This document shows, one piece after another, positions 7,246-16,280 of a stretch of DNA of 64,000 nucleotides. The stretch is from NCBI RefSeq assembly GCF_001552215.1, contig NZ_BCQT01000011.1, forward strand, positions 62,001-126,000, given 5' to 3'. This stretch comes from Actinomadura macra NBRC 14102. GTDB taxonomy: Bacteria > Actinomycetota > Actinomycetes > Streptosporangiales > Streptosporangiaceae. The notes below the pieces were generated by a model, which saw only the letters and a list, made by a program, of their open reading frames with translations, had not been told where the DNA came from and searched no databases. The position numbers and the translations under genes are program-made. Within the stretch, counting starts at the first letter, position 1. The number at the start of each line of letters is the position of its first letter.

Positions 7246-10200
7246 ACGACCACGGCACCGGCGGGGCCGCCGCGCTCTCGGCCGAGAAGAGGATGCTGCT
7301 GCGGCGACGGCTGCGCGGCGGGGCCGCCCGCGGCATACCCCGCCGCCCCGAAGGCCCGGCGCCGCTGTCACCGATGCAGCGCAGCATGTGGGTCACCAGC
7401 CGGCTCCTGGATGACGATTTCGTCTACACCGTCCCCCGCGTGCTGCACATCTCGGGCTCCCTTGACGTCCCGGCGCTGCGGCTCGCCCTGGACGCGCTGG
7501 TCGAGCGGCACGAGATCCTGCGCACCACCTATCCGGGCCGCGTCTCGCCCGTCCAGCACATCGGACGGCCGGCTCCGGCGTCGTTGAGCGTCGTCGACGT
7601 ACCGGACGAACAGGGCTGGGACGAGGCGATGCGGCTGGCCGCCGCCGAGATCGCTACGCCGCTCGACCTCGTCGCCGGTCCGGTGTTCCGGGCGCTTGTG
7701 CTCCGCCTTGGCGCAGACCAGCAGGTGCTGGTGCTGGCGACGCATCACATCGCCACCGACGACTGGTCCTGCACGTTGCTGCTGCGCGAGTTGGACGAGT
7801 TGTACGGGGCTTTCCGTGCGGCGCGGCAGCCTGAGCTCCCCGCGCTGCCGATCCAGTACGCCGACTACGCGCACTGGCAGGATCGGCGGTTGGCGGGGGA
7901 TCGGCGCGAGCGGCAGTCGGCCTTCTGGCGCCGCGCGCTCGAGGCGACGCCGCACGTGCTGGAGCTACCGCTGGATCGCCCACGCCCGGCGGTGGAGTCC
8001 CACCACGGTGCCGCCACCCGGCGCGCGCTCCCGCCGCAGCTCAGCTCCGGGCTGCGAGCGCTCGCGGCCGACCAGGGGGTCACGACGTACACCGCGCTGC
8101 TGGCCTGCTTCGCGATCGTGCTGCGGCACTACTGCGGCCAGCGGCGCTTCGCGGTCGGGTCGTTGCTGTCGGGGCGGAACTCGGTCGAGACCGAGCACCT
8201 CATCGGCCTCTTCGCCAACGCCGTGGCGCTGCCGATGGACCTGTCGGACGAGCCGTCCTTCACCGACCTGCTCCGCCGGACCCACGAGTCGGTGCTGGGC
8301 GCCTTCGACCACCAGGACCTGACCATCGACGAGGTCGTCGCCGCGGTGCACGCCGACCGCTCTCCCGCGCGCAACCCCGTGTACCAGGTGGTCTATCAGT
8401 ATCTGGAGGACAGCGAGCGTGTCGGGCGGCTGCCGCACCTTTCGGCCGTGCCCATCGCCCTCCCGGTGCGGACGGCCCCGGTCGACCTCATGCTCACCGC
8501 GTGGAACGGCACCGCGAGCATCGACGTGACCCTGACCTATGCCACCGACCTGTTCGTGCCCGCCACCGCGGAGCGTTTGCTCACCTACCTGGCCAACGTG
8601 GTGGAGCAGGTCGTCGCCTGGCCGGACTCCGCCGTCACCGCCGCGGACGTGATGGGGGAGGAAGGGCGGCGGATGGTCCGCCACCGGGCGCGCAGCGCGG
8701 GCGGGGCTACTCCTCATAACCCGGACACGGTAGTGAGCCTGTTCCGCGCCCAGGCCGCCGCCTCTCCCACGGCGACGGCGGTGAGTTGCCAGGGGCGGTC
8801 CTTGACCTACGCCGAGCTGGACGGGCTCACCGATCGGGTCGCGTCGAGCCTTCGGGCGGAGGGTGCCGGTCCGGGGGATGTCGTCGCGATCTCGCTGCCG
8901 CCCGGCGTCGAGATGGTGGCGGCCGTCCTCGGCGTGCTGAAGGCGGGCGCCGCCTACCTGGCGCTGGATCCCGCCTACCCGGAGACCCGCCGGTCGTTCA
9001 TGCTGGCGGACGCGGACGCCCGGCTCATCGTCACCGACGGAGAGCTTGAGCCCGCCGGCACCGCGAGAACACTGCCTTACGTCGCCCTTGCGGCCGGACC
9101 GAGCCAGGCCAGGCCCACCCGACCCGCCGCACCGCTGCCGAGTGACCTGGCCTATCTCGTCTACACCTCGGGTTCGACCGGGCGCCCCAAGGGCGTGCAG
9201 GTCACACACGGTGCGGTGACCAACCTGCTGCGCGGGTTCCGCGGCCGGCTGAGATGCGGGCCGGGTGAGCGCTGGCTGCTGCTCTCGTCGCCGAGCTTCG
9301 ACGGCTCCACCATCGAGATCTTCCTGCCCCTGGTCGGCGGCGGGCAGGTGGTGGTCGCTCCGCAGCACGTTCGGGACGACGGAGCCGCACTGAGCCGGTT
9401 GATCCGCGCCGAAGGCGTCACCCACGTGGAGGCCACCACATCGGGGTGGCGACTGCTGATCGCCGGCGGTCTCGACCAGCCGCTGACGACGGCCATCACG
9501 ACCGGAGAGCCGATGCCGGCCGCGCTGGCGCAGCGGATCCGCGAGCTGTCCCTACGGCTGGTCAACGCCTACGGCCCCACCGAGATCACGGTTCTGGCGA
9601 CCTGCGCCGACATGCTGGAGGGCGCCGACCCGAGCGTCATCGGGGAGCCCATTCCCCACGTCGACGTCCACGTGCTGGACGAGTGGCTCGAACCGGTCCC
9701 GCCAGGCGCGCCAGGCGAGCTCTACATCGGCGGTGCCGGCGTGACGCGGGGCTATCACCGGCGCCCCGGCCTCACCGCACGGCGCTACCTGCCCGATCCC
9801 TTCGGACCTCCCGGCTCCCGGCTCTACCGCACCGGCGACCGCGCCCGGCTCACCGCAGGCGGCACGCTGGTCCTGCTGGGCCGCATCGACGACCAGGTCA
9901 AGATCCGCGGCTACCGGGTGGAGCCGGGCGAGATCGAGGCCGCGCTGCTGGAGCATCCCGCCGTCGACCAGGCGGCCGTGCTGGCGGTGGCGGGGCGGGG
10001 CGGCGGCCGGCGGCTGGTGGCCTATACCGTCCCCGCCACCGTCAGCACGGCACCGCACACCGGGCAGGATCTGGAGCAGGCGCTTCGGCGGCACCTCGCC
10101 GAAGCCCTTCCCTCCTATCTGCAACCAAGCGGCCTGGTGGTGCTGGACCGGCTGCCCCTCACGCCGAGCGGGAAGATCGATCGAAGGGCGCTCCCGGCCG

Positions 10201-13200
10201 TCGCGAACCCGCACCCTGGGGGCGGTGCCCCGCGTACCGAGGCCGAGCGCGCGCTGGCCGACGTCTGGAGCGAGGTGCTGGGACGGCCCGCCGTCGGCGT
10301 GTCCGACGACTTCTTCGAGATCGGCGGGGACTCCGTACTGGCGATCCACGTCGCCGCGCGGGCCCGGGACGCGGGGTGGCCGCTCACACCGCGGGAGGTG
10401 CTCGGCCACCCGACGCTCGGCGATCTCGCGGCCCTCGCGGAACGGGCGGAACGAACGGAACCGCGAACCGGCGAGCCGACATCGGACGAGGCCGGCACCT
10501 ACCCGCTGTCGCCGCTCCAGGCGGGCATGGTCTTCCACACCCTCTTCGAGCCGGAGAGCGCCGACTACCTCGTCCAGTTCGTCTTCTCGATCGACGGCGA
10601 GGTGGACGCGCCGACCCTGCGGCGGGCATGGGAGCACGTGGTTCAGCGGCACTCGATCCTGCGGACCACCTTCGCTTGGGAGGACGTGCCGCAGCCGGTG
10701 CAGACCGTCCATCGGCACGCGGGGGTCTCGCTGCGGGAACTCGACTGGCGGGACGTTCCGATCGGCGAGGTGCCCCAGCGGCTGGAAGAGCGGCTGGCCG
10801 CGGAACGCGCACACGGCGTGGATCTTGAGCGTACGCCGCCGCGGCGATTCGACCTCATCCGGCTCTCCGACGGCGGCCACCGGTTCGTCTGGCACGGCCA
10901 CCACATCCTGCTCGACGGCTGGAGTGTGCGGCTCGTCCTCGACGAGGTGCGCGCCGTCTACCAGAGCCTGCGCGGCTCGGGCCGGCTCCCGGTGCTGCCC
11001 GAGCCCGTCCCGTTCTGGCAGTACATCGAGTGGTTGCAGAGTCGCGACCCGGCCCTGGCGGAGACGTACTGGCACGGAGTGCTGGGCGACGTCGCGGCTC
11101 CCACCCAGCTGGCGATCCTCGCCTCGCAGACCGGCCGGCAGGACGGTGACCAGCGGGTCAACGCCCTGTTCGGCAGTGTCTCCGCAGAGGTCACCGAGCG
11201 TCTCGGGGAACTGGCCCGCAGGCACCGGATCACGGTCGGCTCGGTGGTGCACGCCGCATGGGCGTTGCTGCTGAGCCGCTATGGCGGCGGGCCCGACGTG
11301 GTGCTGGGCTCGACGGTCACCGGACGGTCCGGCGGGCTGCCGGGGGTGGAGCGGATCGTCGGGATGCTGATCAACACGCTGCCGGTGCGGGTGCGGATGC
11401 CGGCCTCGGCCAGGGTCGTGGACTGGCTGCGGGACCTGCACCGGCAACTCGTGGAAATGCGCGACTTCGAGCATTGCCCGCTGGTCGACGTCCAGCGGCA
11501 GAGCATGGTGCCCGCCGGGCGACGGCTGTTCGAGACCATCCTCATGTTCGACGGGCTGACCCCCGCCGCGGACGGCGACGGCGAGCTCGCGTTCTCGCCG
11601 TTGACGACCTGGGAGCAGACCGGGTATCCGCTGGTCCTCAACGTGGGTCTCCCCGACGGCCTGCGCTTCCGGCTCGACTACCAGCCGGCCAGGGTCGAGC
11701 CGGCCATCGCTGAGCGCATGGTCGCGCATTTCCAGATGCTGCTGGAAGCGTTCGCCGCGGTGCGGGACGAACGCATCACCGATCTCCCGTCGCTCCCGCC
11801 GGACGAGCGCGCGGCGGTGATCGGTTCCTTCAACGACACCGCCGCCGCCTATCCCGCCGAACGATGCCTGCACGAACTCGTCGAAGACCAGGCGGACCGG
11901 ACGCCCGCGGGGGTGGCCGTGCTCTCGGACGGGGAGGCGGTGACCTACCTGGACCTCGATGAGCGGGCGAACCGGCTTGCACACTACCTGCGCGACCTTG
12001 GGGCCGGGCCGGAGTCGCTGGTCGGAATCTGCGTCGAGCGCGGTGCGGAGATGGCGGTGGCGGTGTTGGCCGTGCTCAAGGCCGGCGCGGCGTATCTGCC
12101 GCTGGATCCGGAGTACCCGGCCGACCGGCTTGCCTTGATGTTGAACGACACCGACACCGTGCTCGTGCTCACCCAGGTGCCGCTGGTCGAGAAGCTCCGG
12201 GGGCATCGCGGCCGGAAGGTGTGCCTGGACGGCCCTGCGGACGCGGAGCGGATCGCCCGGTGCGCACCGGAACGGCCGCGGCGCGCGGGCACCCCGGAGA
12301 ACCTGTCCTATGTGATCTACACCTCCGGATCCACCGGGTCGCCGAAGGGCACCCTGATCCGGCATCGCGGGATCGTGAACTACATCTGGTGGATGGCGGT
12401 GGACTTCCCGCTGACCCCCGGCGACAGGGTGCTGCAACTGGCCGCCCTGAGCTTCGACATCTCGGTGTACGAGATGTTCTGGCCATGGAGCAGGGGAGCG
12501 ACCGTGGTGCTCGCCCGGCCGGACGGCTACCGGGATCCGCAGTACATCGTGGACACGATGGTGCGCGAGAAGATCACCGCGGCGCACCTGGTCCCCTCCA
12601 TGCTCCGTGCCATGCTGCCGCTGGTCGCGGACGGCTCGTTGCCGCTGCGCTGGTTGTTCGCGAGCGCCGAGGCGCTGACGCTGGACGTCCTGCAGGAGTG
12701 GGAGCGGCGCAACCCGCGGACGGAGCTGCTGAACCTCTACGGCGCGACCGAGGTCTCGGTGGACTCGACGGTCTGGCACTGCGACGCCTCGGCCGGCGCG
12801 GTGTCGGTCGGCGGCCCCATCGCCAACACCCGCGTGTACGTCTTGGACGAGTGGGGCCGTCCGGTTCCGATCGGGGTCGCGGGCGAGGCGTATCTCGCGG
12901 GCGACAGCGTAGGGCGGGGCTACCACGAACGTCCGGGGCTCACGGCGCGGCGCTTCGTGCCCGACCCCTTCGGGACCCCGGGACGGCGCATGTACCGGAC
13001 CGGCGACCTCGTCCGCTGGTCTCCCGATGGCCTGCTGGAGTTCTTGGGCCGGCTCGACCATCAGGTGAAGCTGCGCGGATTCCGGGTGGAACCGGGCGAG
13101 ATCGAGGCCGCGCTCACCGCGCATCCGGGCCTTGCCCACGCCGTGGTGGTGCCCCGGGAGGAGCCGAGGGGCCGTAAGCTTCTGGTCGCCTACATCGTGC

Positions 13201-16046
13201 CCACGACGTCCGCGCCGACCACCTCCGACCTGCGCGCGCATCTGCAGTCACGGCTTCCCGACTACATGATCCCGGCGGCGTTCGTCGTCCTGGAATCGCT
13301 TCCGCTGAATCCGAACGGGAAGGTGGACCGGGCGGCCCTGCCGGCGCCCGAGGGCTCGCGCCCGGATCTGGAGACCGACTTCGTCGCCCCCCGGACCCCG
13401 CTGGAGAAGACCCTGGCGGACGTGTGGAGCGCCGTGCTGCGGCTGGAGAACGTCGGCGTCCACGACAACTTCTTCGCGCTGGGCGGTGACTCGATCCTGA
13501 GCATCCAGGTCATGGTCACCGCCAGGCGGGCGGGTCTGGCCCTGACGCCACGGCAGATGTTCGACGATCCCACCATCGCGGACCTGGCCGCCGTACTGGA
13601 GCGAGCGGAGGGCGGCACCGCGCCGCCCGCGGCCTTGGCGGCCGAACAGGGCGTCGTCACCGGGGATGTGCCGCTGACACCGATCCAGCACTGGTTCACC
13701 GGCCTGGACTGGCCGCACGACCACTACAACCAGTCGGTACGGCTGCGCTGGAACCAGCCGGTCGCCGAACAGCCGCTTCGCCTGGCCCTGGCCGCCCTGG
13801 TGGCCCACCACGACGCGCTGCGGCTACGGCTGCATCGCTCGCCCGACGGTACGTGGCACCAGCACATGGCCGGTGCCGACGGGGCCGACCCGCTGCGGGT
13901 GGTCGAGCTCGCCGGATCCGAGGACGACACTCTCCGGCGGGTCGCCGACGACCTGCACGCCAGCCTCGGTCTGCGGGCCGGCCCCCTGCTGCGTGCGCTG
14001 CTGGTCCGGCACGGCGGCGATCAGCCCGACGAGGTGGTCATCACCGTGCACCACACGGCGGTCGACACCGTGTCCTGGAACATCCTGCTCGACGACCTTT
14101 CCACCGCCTACCGGCAGGCCCTCGGCGGCGAGCCCGTCGCGCTTCCCGCCAAGACGACGTCCTTCAAACAATGGGCCCACCGGCTGCGGGAGTACGCGGT
14201 AAGCCCGGAGTTCGCCGCGGAGGCGGCGTACTGGCTGATGCCCCGCACCGCGCCGCGCGGCGTGCCGGTCGACCATCCCGGCGGCGCCAACACGCAGGAT
14301 TCGGCCGTCACCCTCACCCGCGTCCTCGACGCGTCCGGCACCGAGTCCCTGCTGCGCGGAGCCCACGTCGCCTACCGCACCCAGGTCAACGACCTGCTGC
14401 TCACCGCCATGGTCCAGACCCTCGGATCGGGAATCGACATCGATCTCGAAGGCCACGGCCGCGAACCCCTCTTCGACGACCTGGATCTGAGCCGCACCGT
14501 GGGCTGGTTTACCAGCATCCATCCGGTCGCCGTCCACCTGCCGCAAGCCCAGGACCCCGCCCGCAGCATCAAGATCGTCAAAGGGCACCTGCGCGCCATC
14601 CCGCATCACGGCATCGGCTACGGCTTGGCCGCGTACCTGCGTTCCGACCTCGGCCCACCGCGCCCGGCGACGGTCAGCTTCACCTACCACGGACAGGTGC
14701 GCACCTCGTCGGAGACCGGCCTGTTCCGCCGGGCCGGGTCGGTGCCGGGCGCCGACCGCGCTCCGACGGGGATCCGGCCGCACCTGATCGAGGTCAACGC
14801 CGTCGTGGTGGACGGCGAGTTCCGGGTGAACTGGACGTACTCCACCAACCTGCACGATGGCGCGACCGTAGGGGCGTTCGCCGATGATTTCATCGACCGG
14901 CTGACTGCCGTGCTCGATCACTGCACGGCCGTGGGCGCCGAGCACGGTGCGCGGCCGGCGGCGGAGCGGGCGTTTCTCGACCGGGTCGCTCCCGGGCTCC
15001 CGTCGATCGGACTGCTGGCGCGAAGACACCACATTCCCGGCGTCAGCCTGGCCCTCGTCGCCGACGGGGAGGTGGTCGAGGCCTGGGGAGAGGGGGTCAC
15101 CGCAGCGGACGGCGAGCCCGTGCGCGCGGACACCGTCTTCCAAGCGGGTTCGGCCAGCAAGCACGTCACGGCGATGGCCGTGCTGCGGCTCGCCCGCGAC
15201 GGCCTCCTCGACCTGGACGACGACGTCAACCGCTATCTGCGCAGCTGGCGACTACCGCGGCTGGACCCGGACCGACCGGTGACGATGCGGCATCTGCTCT
15301 CCCACACGGCAGGGCTGAACGAGGGCGACTTCGGCGGGCTCGGCGCCCGCCTGCCCGATCGGCCGGTTCCCGCCGCGCTCGACGTGCTGGAGGGGCGTCC
15401 GCCCGCCGAGACCGAGCCGGTGCGCCCGCAGGAGCCCCCCGGCGAGCGGTTCGGCTATACCGGAAACGGCTTCGTGGTGGTCGAGCAGGTGCTGGAAGAC
15501 CTGACCGGCCGGCCGTTTCCCGAACTCGTGCGCGAGCTGGTCTTCGCCCCGCTGGCCATGCACGACAGCGGATACGGCGCGCGATTCCTCCAGGACCGCG
15601 GCGCCGCGGTCGCCCGCGGGCACGACGCCGACGGCAGACCGGTCGACGGCGGCTGGCGGGTGTATCCGTCCGCGACCGGTGGGCTCTGGACGACCGCCGG
15701 TGACCTGGGCCGGGTCGCGGCTGAGATCCACCGGGCCCGGGCCGGCACGGGGCGGGTGCTCGACGGGTGGGCGGCCTCCGCGTTGCTGACCCGGCTGCCC
15801 GACGCGGCCTACGGACTGGGAACCGTGGTCCGCAACAGCGATGGGATCCAGTGGTACGGACACTCCGGTGAGACCCTCGGATACCGGACGCACTCGGCGT
15901 CCGGCCTGGAGCCGGGCGCCGGCCTCGTCATCATGGCCAACGGCGACCGGGGCAACGAGTTCATCATCGACCTGCTGGTCGAGATCGGCCTCGGGCTGCG
16001 CGTGTGGGTGGACCGGGGAATCGACTGGGGTCCGGCAGCCCGCTGA
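7242..16046 (+). CDS. NRPS, two modules: C-A-PCP-C-A-PCP-E with fused beta-lactamase/PBP-like terminal domain
   Basis: 2934 residues. Domains with approximate residues: C1 40-480 (motif HHIATDD, 168-174, Asp replacing Gly); A1 500-975 (YTSGSTGRPKG, SFDGSTIEIF, NAYGPTE); PCP1 with GGDSVLA, Ser1031; C2 1090-1520 (HHILLDG, 1220-1226); A2 1535-2025 (YTSGSTGSPKG, SFDISVYEMF, NLYGATE); PCP2 with GGDSILS, Ser2084; epimerization domain 2145-2570 (HHTAVDT, 2270-2276; EGHGRE; VGWFTS). The C-terminal ~360 residues form a serine beta-lactamase/DD-peptidase fold: SASK (Ser2637, Lys2640), YTGNG (Tyr2739) and HSG (His2874). There is no ordinary thioesterase. PBP-type release enzymes such as SurE accept peptides ending in a D-residue, which fits the E domain just before it. 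I infer that this domain offloads or cyclises the peptide. The start overlaps the MbtH stop. Confidence 0.95.
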   Translation: MNDHGTGGAAALSAEKRMLLRRRLRGGAARGIPRRPEGPAPLSPMQRSMWVTSRLLDDDFVYTVPRVLHISGSLDVPALRLALDALVERHEILRTTYPGRVSPVQHIGRPAPASLSVVDVPDEQGWDEAMRLAAAEIATPLDLVAGPVFRALVLRLGADQQVLVLATHHIATDDWSCTLLLRELDELYGAFRAARQPELPALPIQYADYAHWQDRRLAGDRRERQSAFWRRALEATPHVLELPLDRPRPAVESHHGAATRRALPPQLSSGLRALAADQGVTTYTALLACFAIVLRHYCGQRRFAVGSLLSGRNSVETEHLIGLFANAVALPMDLSDEPSFTDLLRRTHESVLGAFDHQDLTIDEVVAAVHADRSPARNPVYQVVYQYLEDSERVGRLPHLSAVPIALPVRTAPVDLMLTAWNGTASIDVTLTYATDLFVPATAERLLTYLANVVEQVVAWPDSAVTAADVMGEEGRRMVRHRARSAGGATPHNPDTVVSLFRAQAAASPTATAVSCQGRSLTYAELDGLTDRVASSLRAEGAGPGDVVAISLPPGVEMVAAVLGVLKAGAAYLALDPAYPETRRSFMLADADARLIVTDGELEPAGTARTLPYVALAAGPSQARPTRPAAPLPSDLAYLVYTSGSTGRPKGVQVTHGAVTNLLRGFRGRLRCGPGERWLLLSSPSFDGSTIEIFLPLVGGGQVVVAPQHVRDDGAALSRLIRAEGVTHVEATTSGWRLLIAGGLDQPLTTAITTGEPMPAALAQRIRELSLRLVNAYGPTEITVLATCADMLEGADPSVIGEPIPHVDVHVLDEWLEPVPPGAPGELYIGGAGVTRGYHRRPGLTARRYLPDPFGPPGSRLYRTGDRARLTAGGTLVLLGRIDDQVKIRGYRVEPGEIEAALLEHPAVDQAAVLAVAGRGGGRRLVAYTVPATVSTAPHTGQDLEQALRRHLAEALPSYLQPSGLVVLDRLPLTPSGKIDRRALPAVANPHPGGGAPRTEAERALADVWSEVLGRPAVGVSDDFFEIGGDSVLAIHVAARARDAGWPLTPREVLGHPTLGDLAALAERAERTEPRTGEPTSDEAGTYPLSPLQAGMVFHTLFEPESADYLVQFVFSIDGEVDAPTLRRAWEHVVQRHSILRTTFAWEDVPQPVQTVHRHAGVSLRELDWRDVPIGEVPQRLEERLAAERAHGVDLERTPPRRFDLIRLSDGGHRFVWHGHHILLDGWSVRLVLDEVRAVYQSLRGSGRLPVLPEPVPFWQYIEWLQSRDPALAETYWHGVLGDVAAPTQLAILASQTGRQDGDQRVNALFGSVSAEVTERLGELARRHRITVGSVVHAAWALLLSRYGGGPDVVLGSTVTGRSGGLPGVERIVGMLINTLPVRVRMPASARVVDWLRDLHRQLVEMRDFEHCPLVDVQRQSMVPAGRRLFETILMFDGLTPAADGDGELAFSPLTTWEQTGYPLVLNVGLPDGLRFRLDYQPARVEPAIAERMVAHFQMLLEAFAAVRDERITDLPSLPPDERAAVIGSFNDTAAAYPAERCLHELVEDQADRTPAGVAVLSDGEAVTYLDLDERANRLAHYLRDLGAGPESLVGICVERGAEMAVAVLAVLKAGAAYLPLDPEYPADRLALMLNDTDTVLVLTQVPLVEKLRGHRGRKVCLDGPADAERIARCAPERPRRAGTPENLSYVIYTSGSTGSPKGTLIRHRGIVNYIWWMAVDFPLTPGDRVLQLAALSFDISVYEMFWPWSRGATVVLARPDGYRDPQYIVDTMVREKITAAHLVPSMLRAMLPLVADGSLPLRWLFASAEALTLDVLQEWERRNPRTELLNLYGATEVSVDSTVWHCDASAGAVSVGGPIANTRVYVLDEWGRPVPIGVAGEAYLAGDSVGRGYHERPGLTARRFVPDPFGTPGRRMYRTGDLVRWSPDGLLEFLGRLDHQVKLRGFRVEPGEIEAALTAHPGLAHAVVVPREEPRGRKLLVAYIVPTTSAPTTSDLRAHLQSRLPDYMIPAAFVVLESLPLNPNGKVDRAALPAPEGSRPDLETDFVAPRTPLEKTLADVWSAVLRLENVGVHDNFFALGGDSILSIQVMVTARRAGLALTPRQMFDDPTIADLAAVLERAEGGTAPPAALAAEQGVVTGDVPLTPIQHWFTGLDWPHDHYNQSVRLRWNQPVAEQPLRLALAALVAHHDALRLRLHRSPDGTWHQHMAGADGADPLRVVELAGSEDDTLRRVADDLHASLGLRAGPLLRALLVRHGGDQPDEVVITVHHTAVDTVSWNILLDDLSTAYRQALGGEPVALPAKTTSFKQWAHRLREYAVSPEFAAEAAYWLMPRTAPRGVPVDHPGGANTQDSAVTLTRVLDASGTESLLRGAHVAYRTQVNDLLLTAMVQTLGSGIDIDLEGHGREPLFDDLDLSRTVGWFTSIHPVAVHLPQAQDPARSIKIVKGHLRAIPHHGIGYGLAAYLRSDLGPPRPATVSFTYHGQVRTSSETGLFRRAGSVPGADRAPTGIRPHLIEVNAVVVDGEFRVNWTYSTNLHDGATVGAFADDFIDRLTAVLDHCTAVGAEHGARPAAERAFLDRVAPGLPSIGLLARRHHIPGVSLALVADGEVVEAWGEGVTAADGEPVRADTVFQAGSASKHVTAMAVLRLARDGLLDLDDDVNRYLRSWRLPRLDPDRPVTMRHLLSHTAGLNEGDFGGLGARLPDRPVPAALDVLEGRPPAETEPVRPQEPPGERFGYTGNGFVVVEQVLEDLTGRPFPELVRELVFAPLAMHDSGYGARFLQDRGAAVARGHDADGRPVDGGWRVYPSATGGLWTTAGDLGRVAAEIHRARAGTGRVLDGWAASALLTRLPDAAYGLGTVVRNSDGIQWYGHSGETLGYRTHSASGLEPGAGLVIMANGDRGNEFIIDLLVEIGLGLRVWVDRGIDWGPAAR

Positions 16047-16064
16047 CCGCATCCCCCCTCTGCT

Positions 16065-16102
16065 GACCGCCCCGGCTGCTCGCTGACCGCGCCGGGGCGG
16101 TC
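16065..16102 (+). terminator. Hairpin after the NRPS operon
   Basis: A perfect 12-bp inverted repeat (GACCGCCCCGGC, 16065-16076, with its complement at 16091-16102) around a 14-nt loop begins 18 bp after the NRPS stop. There is no U-tract, as is common for actinomycete terminators. Confidence 0.55.
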
Positions 16103-16224
16103 GCGCGTTCGTTCAACCGATCGTGCCGTCCGCTGCTCGTGCCGTCCGTTGCTCGCACGGCTGCTGTCCGGCAGGGGGCGCGCTGTCCGAAAGGGAATGC
16201 CGAACATGCTCGGCAGGGACGCGA

Positions 16225-16252
16225 AAGCCGGGCTCCGCGGGGAGCCCGGCTT
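16225..16252. terminator. Bidirectional hairpin between convergent NRPS and MIO-enzyme genes
   Basis: A perfect 12-bp stem (AAGCCGGGCTCC at 16225-16236 and its complement at 16241-16252) with a GCGG tetraloop. It lies 28 bp from the stop of the minus-strand lyase gene and about 180 bp after the NRPS stop. The flanking A/T pairs give an A-tract/U-tract in both directions, so it can end transcription from both sides. Confidence 0.75.
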
Positions 16253-16280
16253 CCGTGCGGCACCGCCGGCCGCGAGGCGC

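Noticed and set aside
3705..7253. 1182-codon minus-strand frame opposite the C-A-PCP gene
   Set aside because: Same antisense artefact of GC-rich codon bias; no recognisable motif or ribosome binding site.
9552..13241. Very long minus-strand open frame opposite the large NRPS
   Set aside because: It is the antisense shadow of a high-GC gene; its sequence is His/Arg/Gly/Gln-rich with no domain, and it lies wholly opposite clear NRPS motifs.
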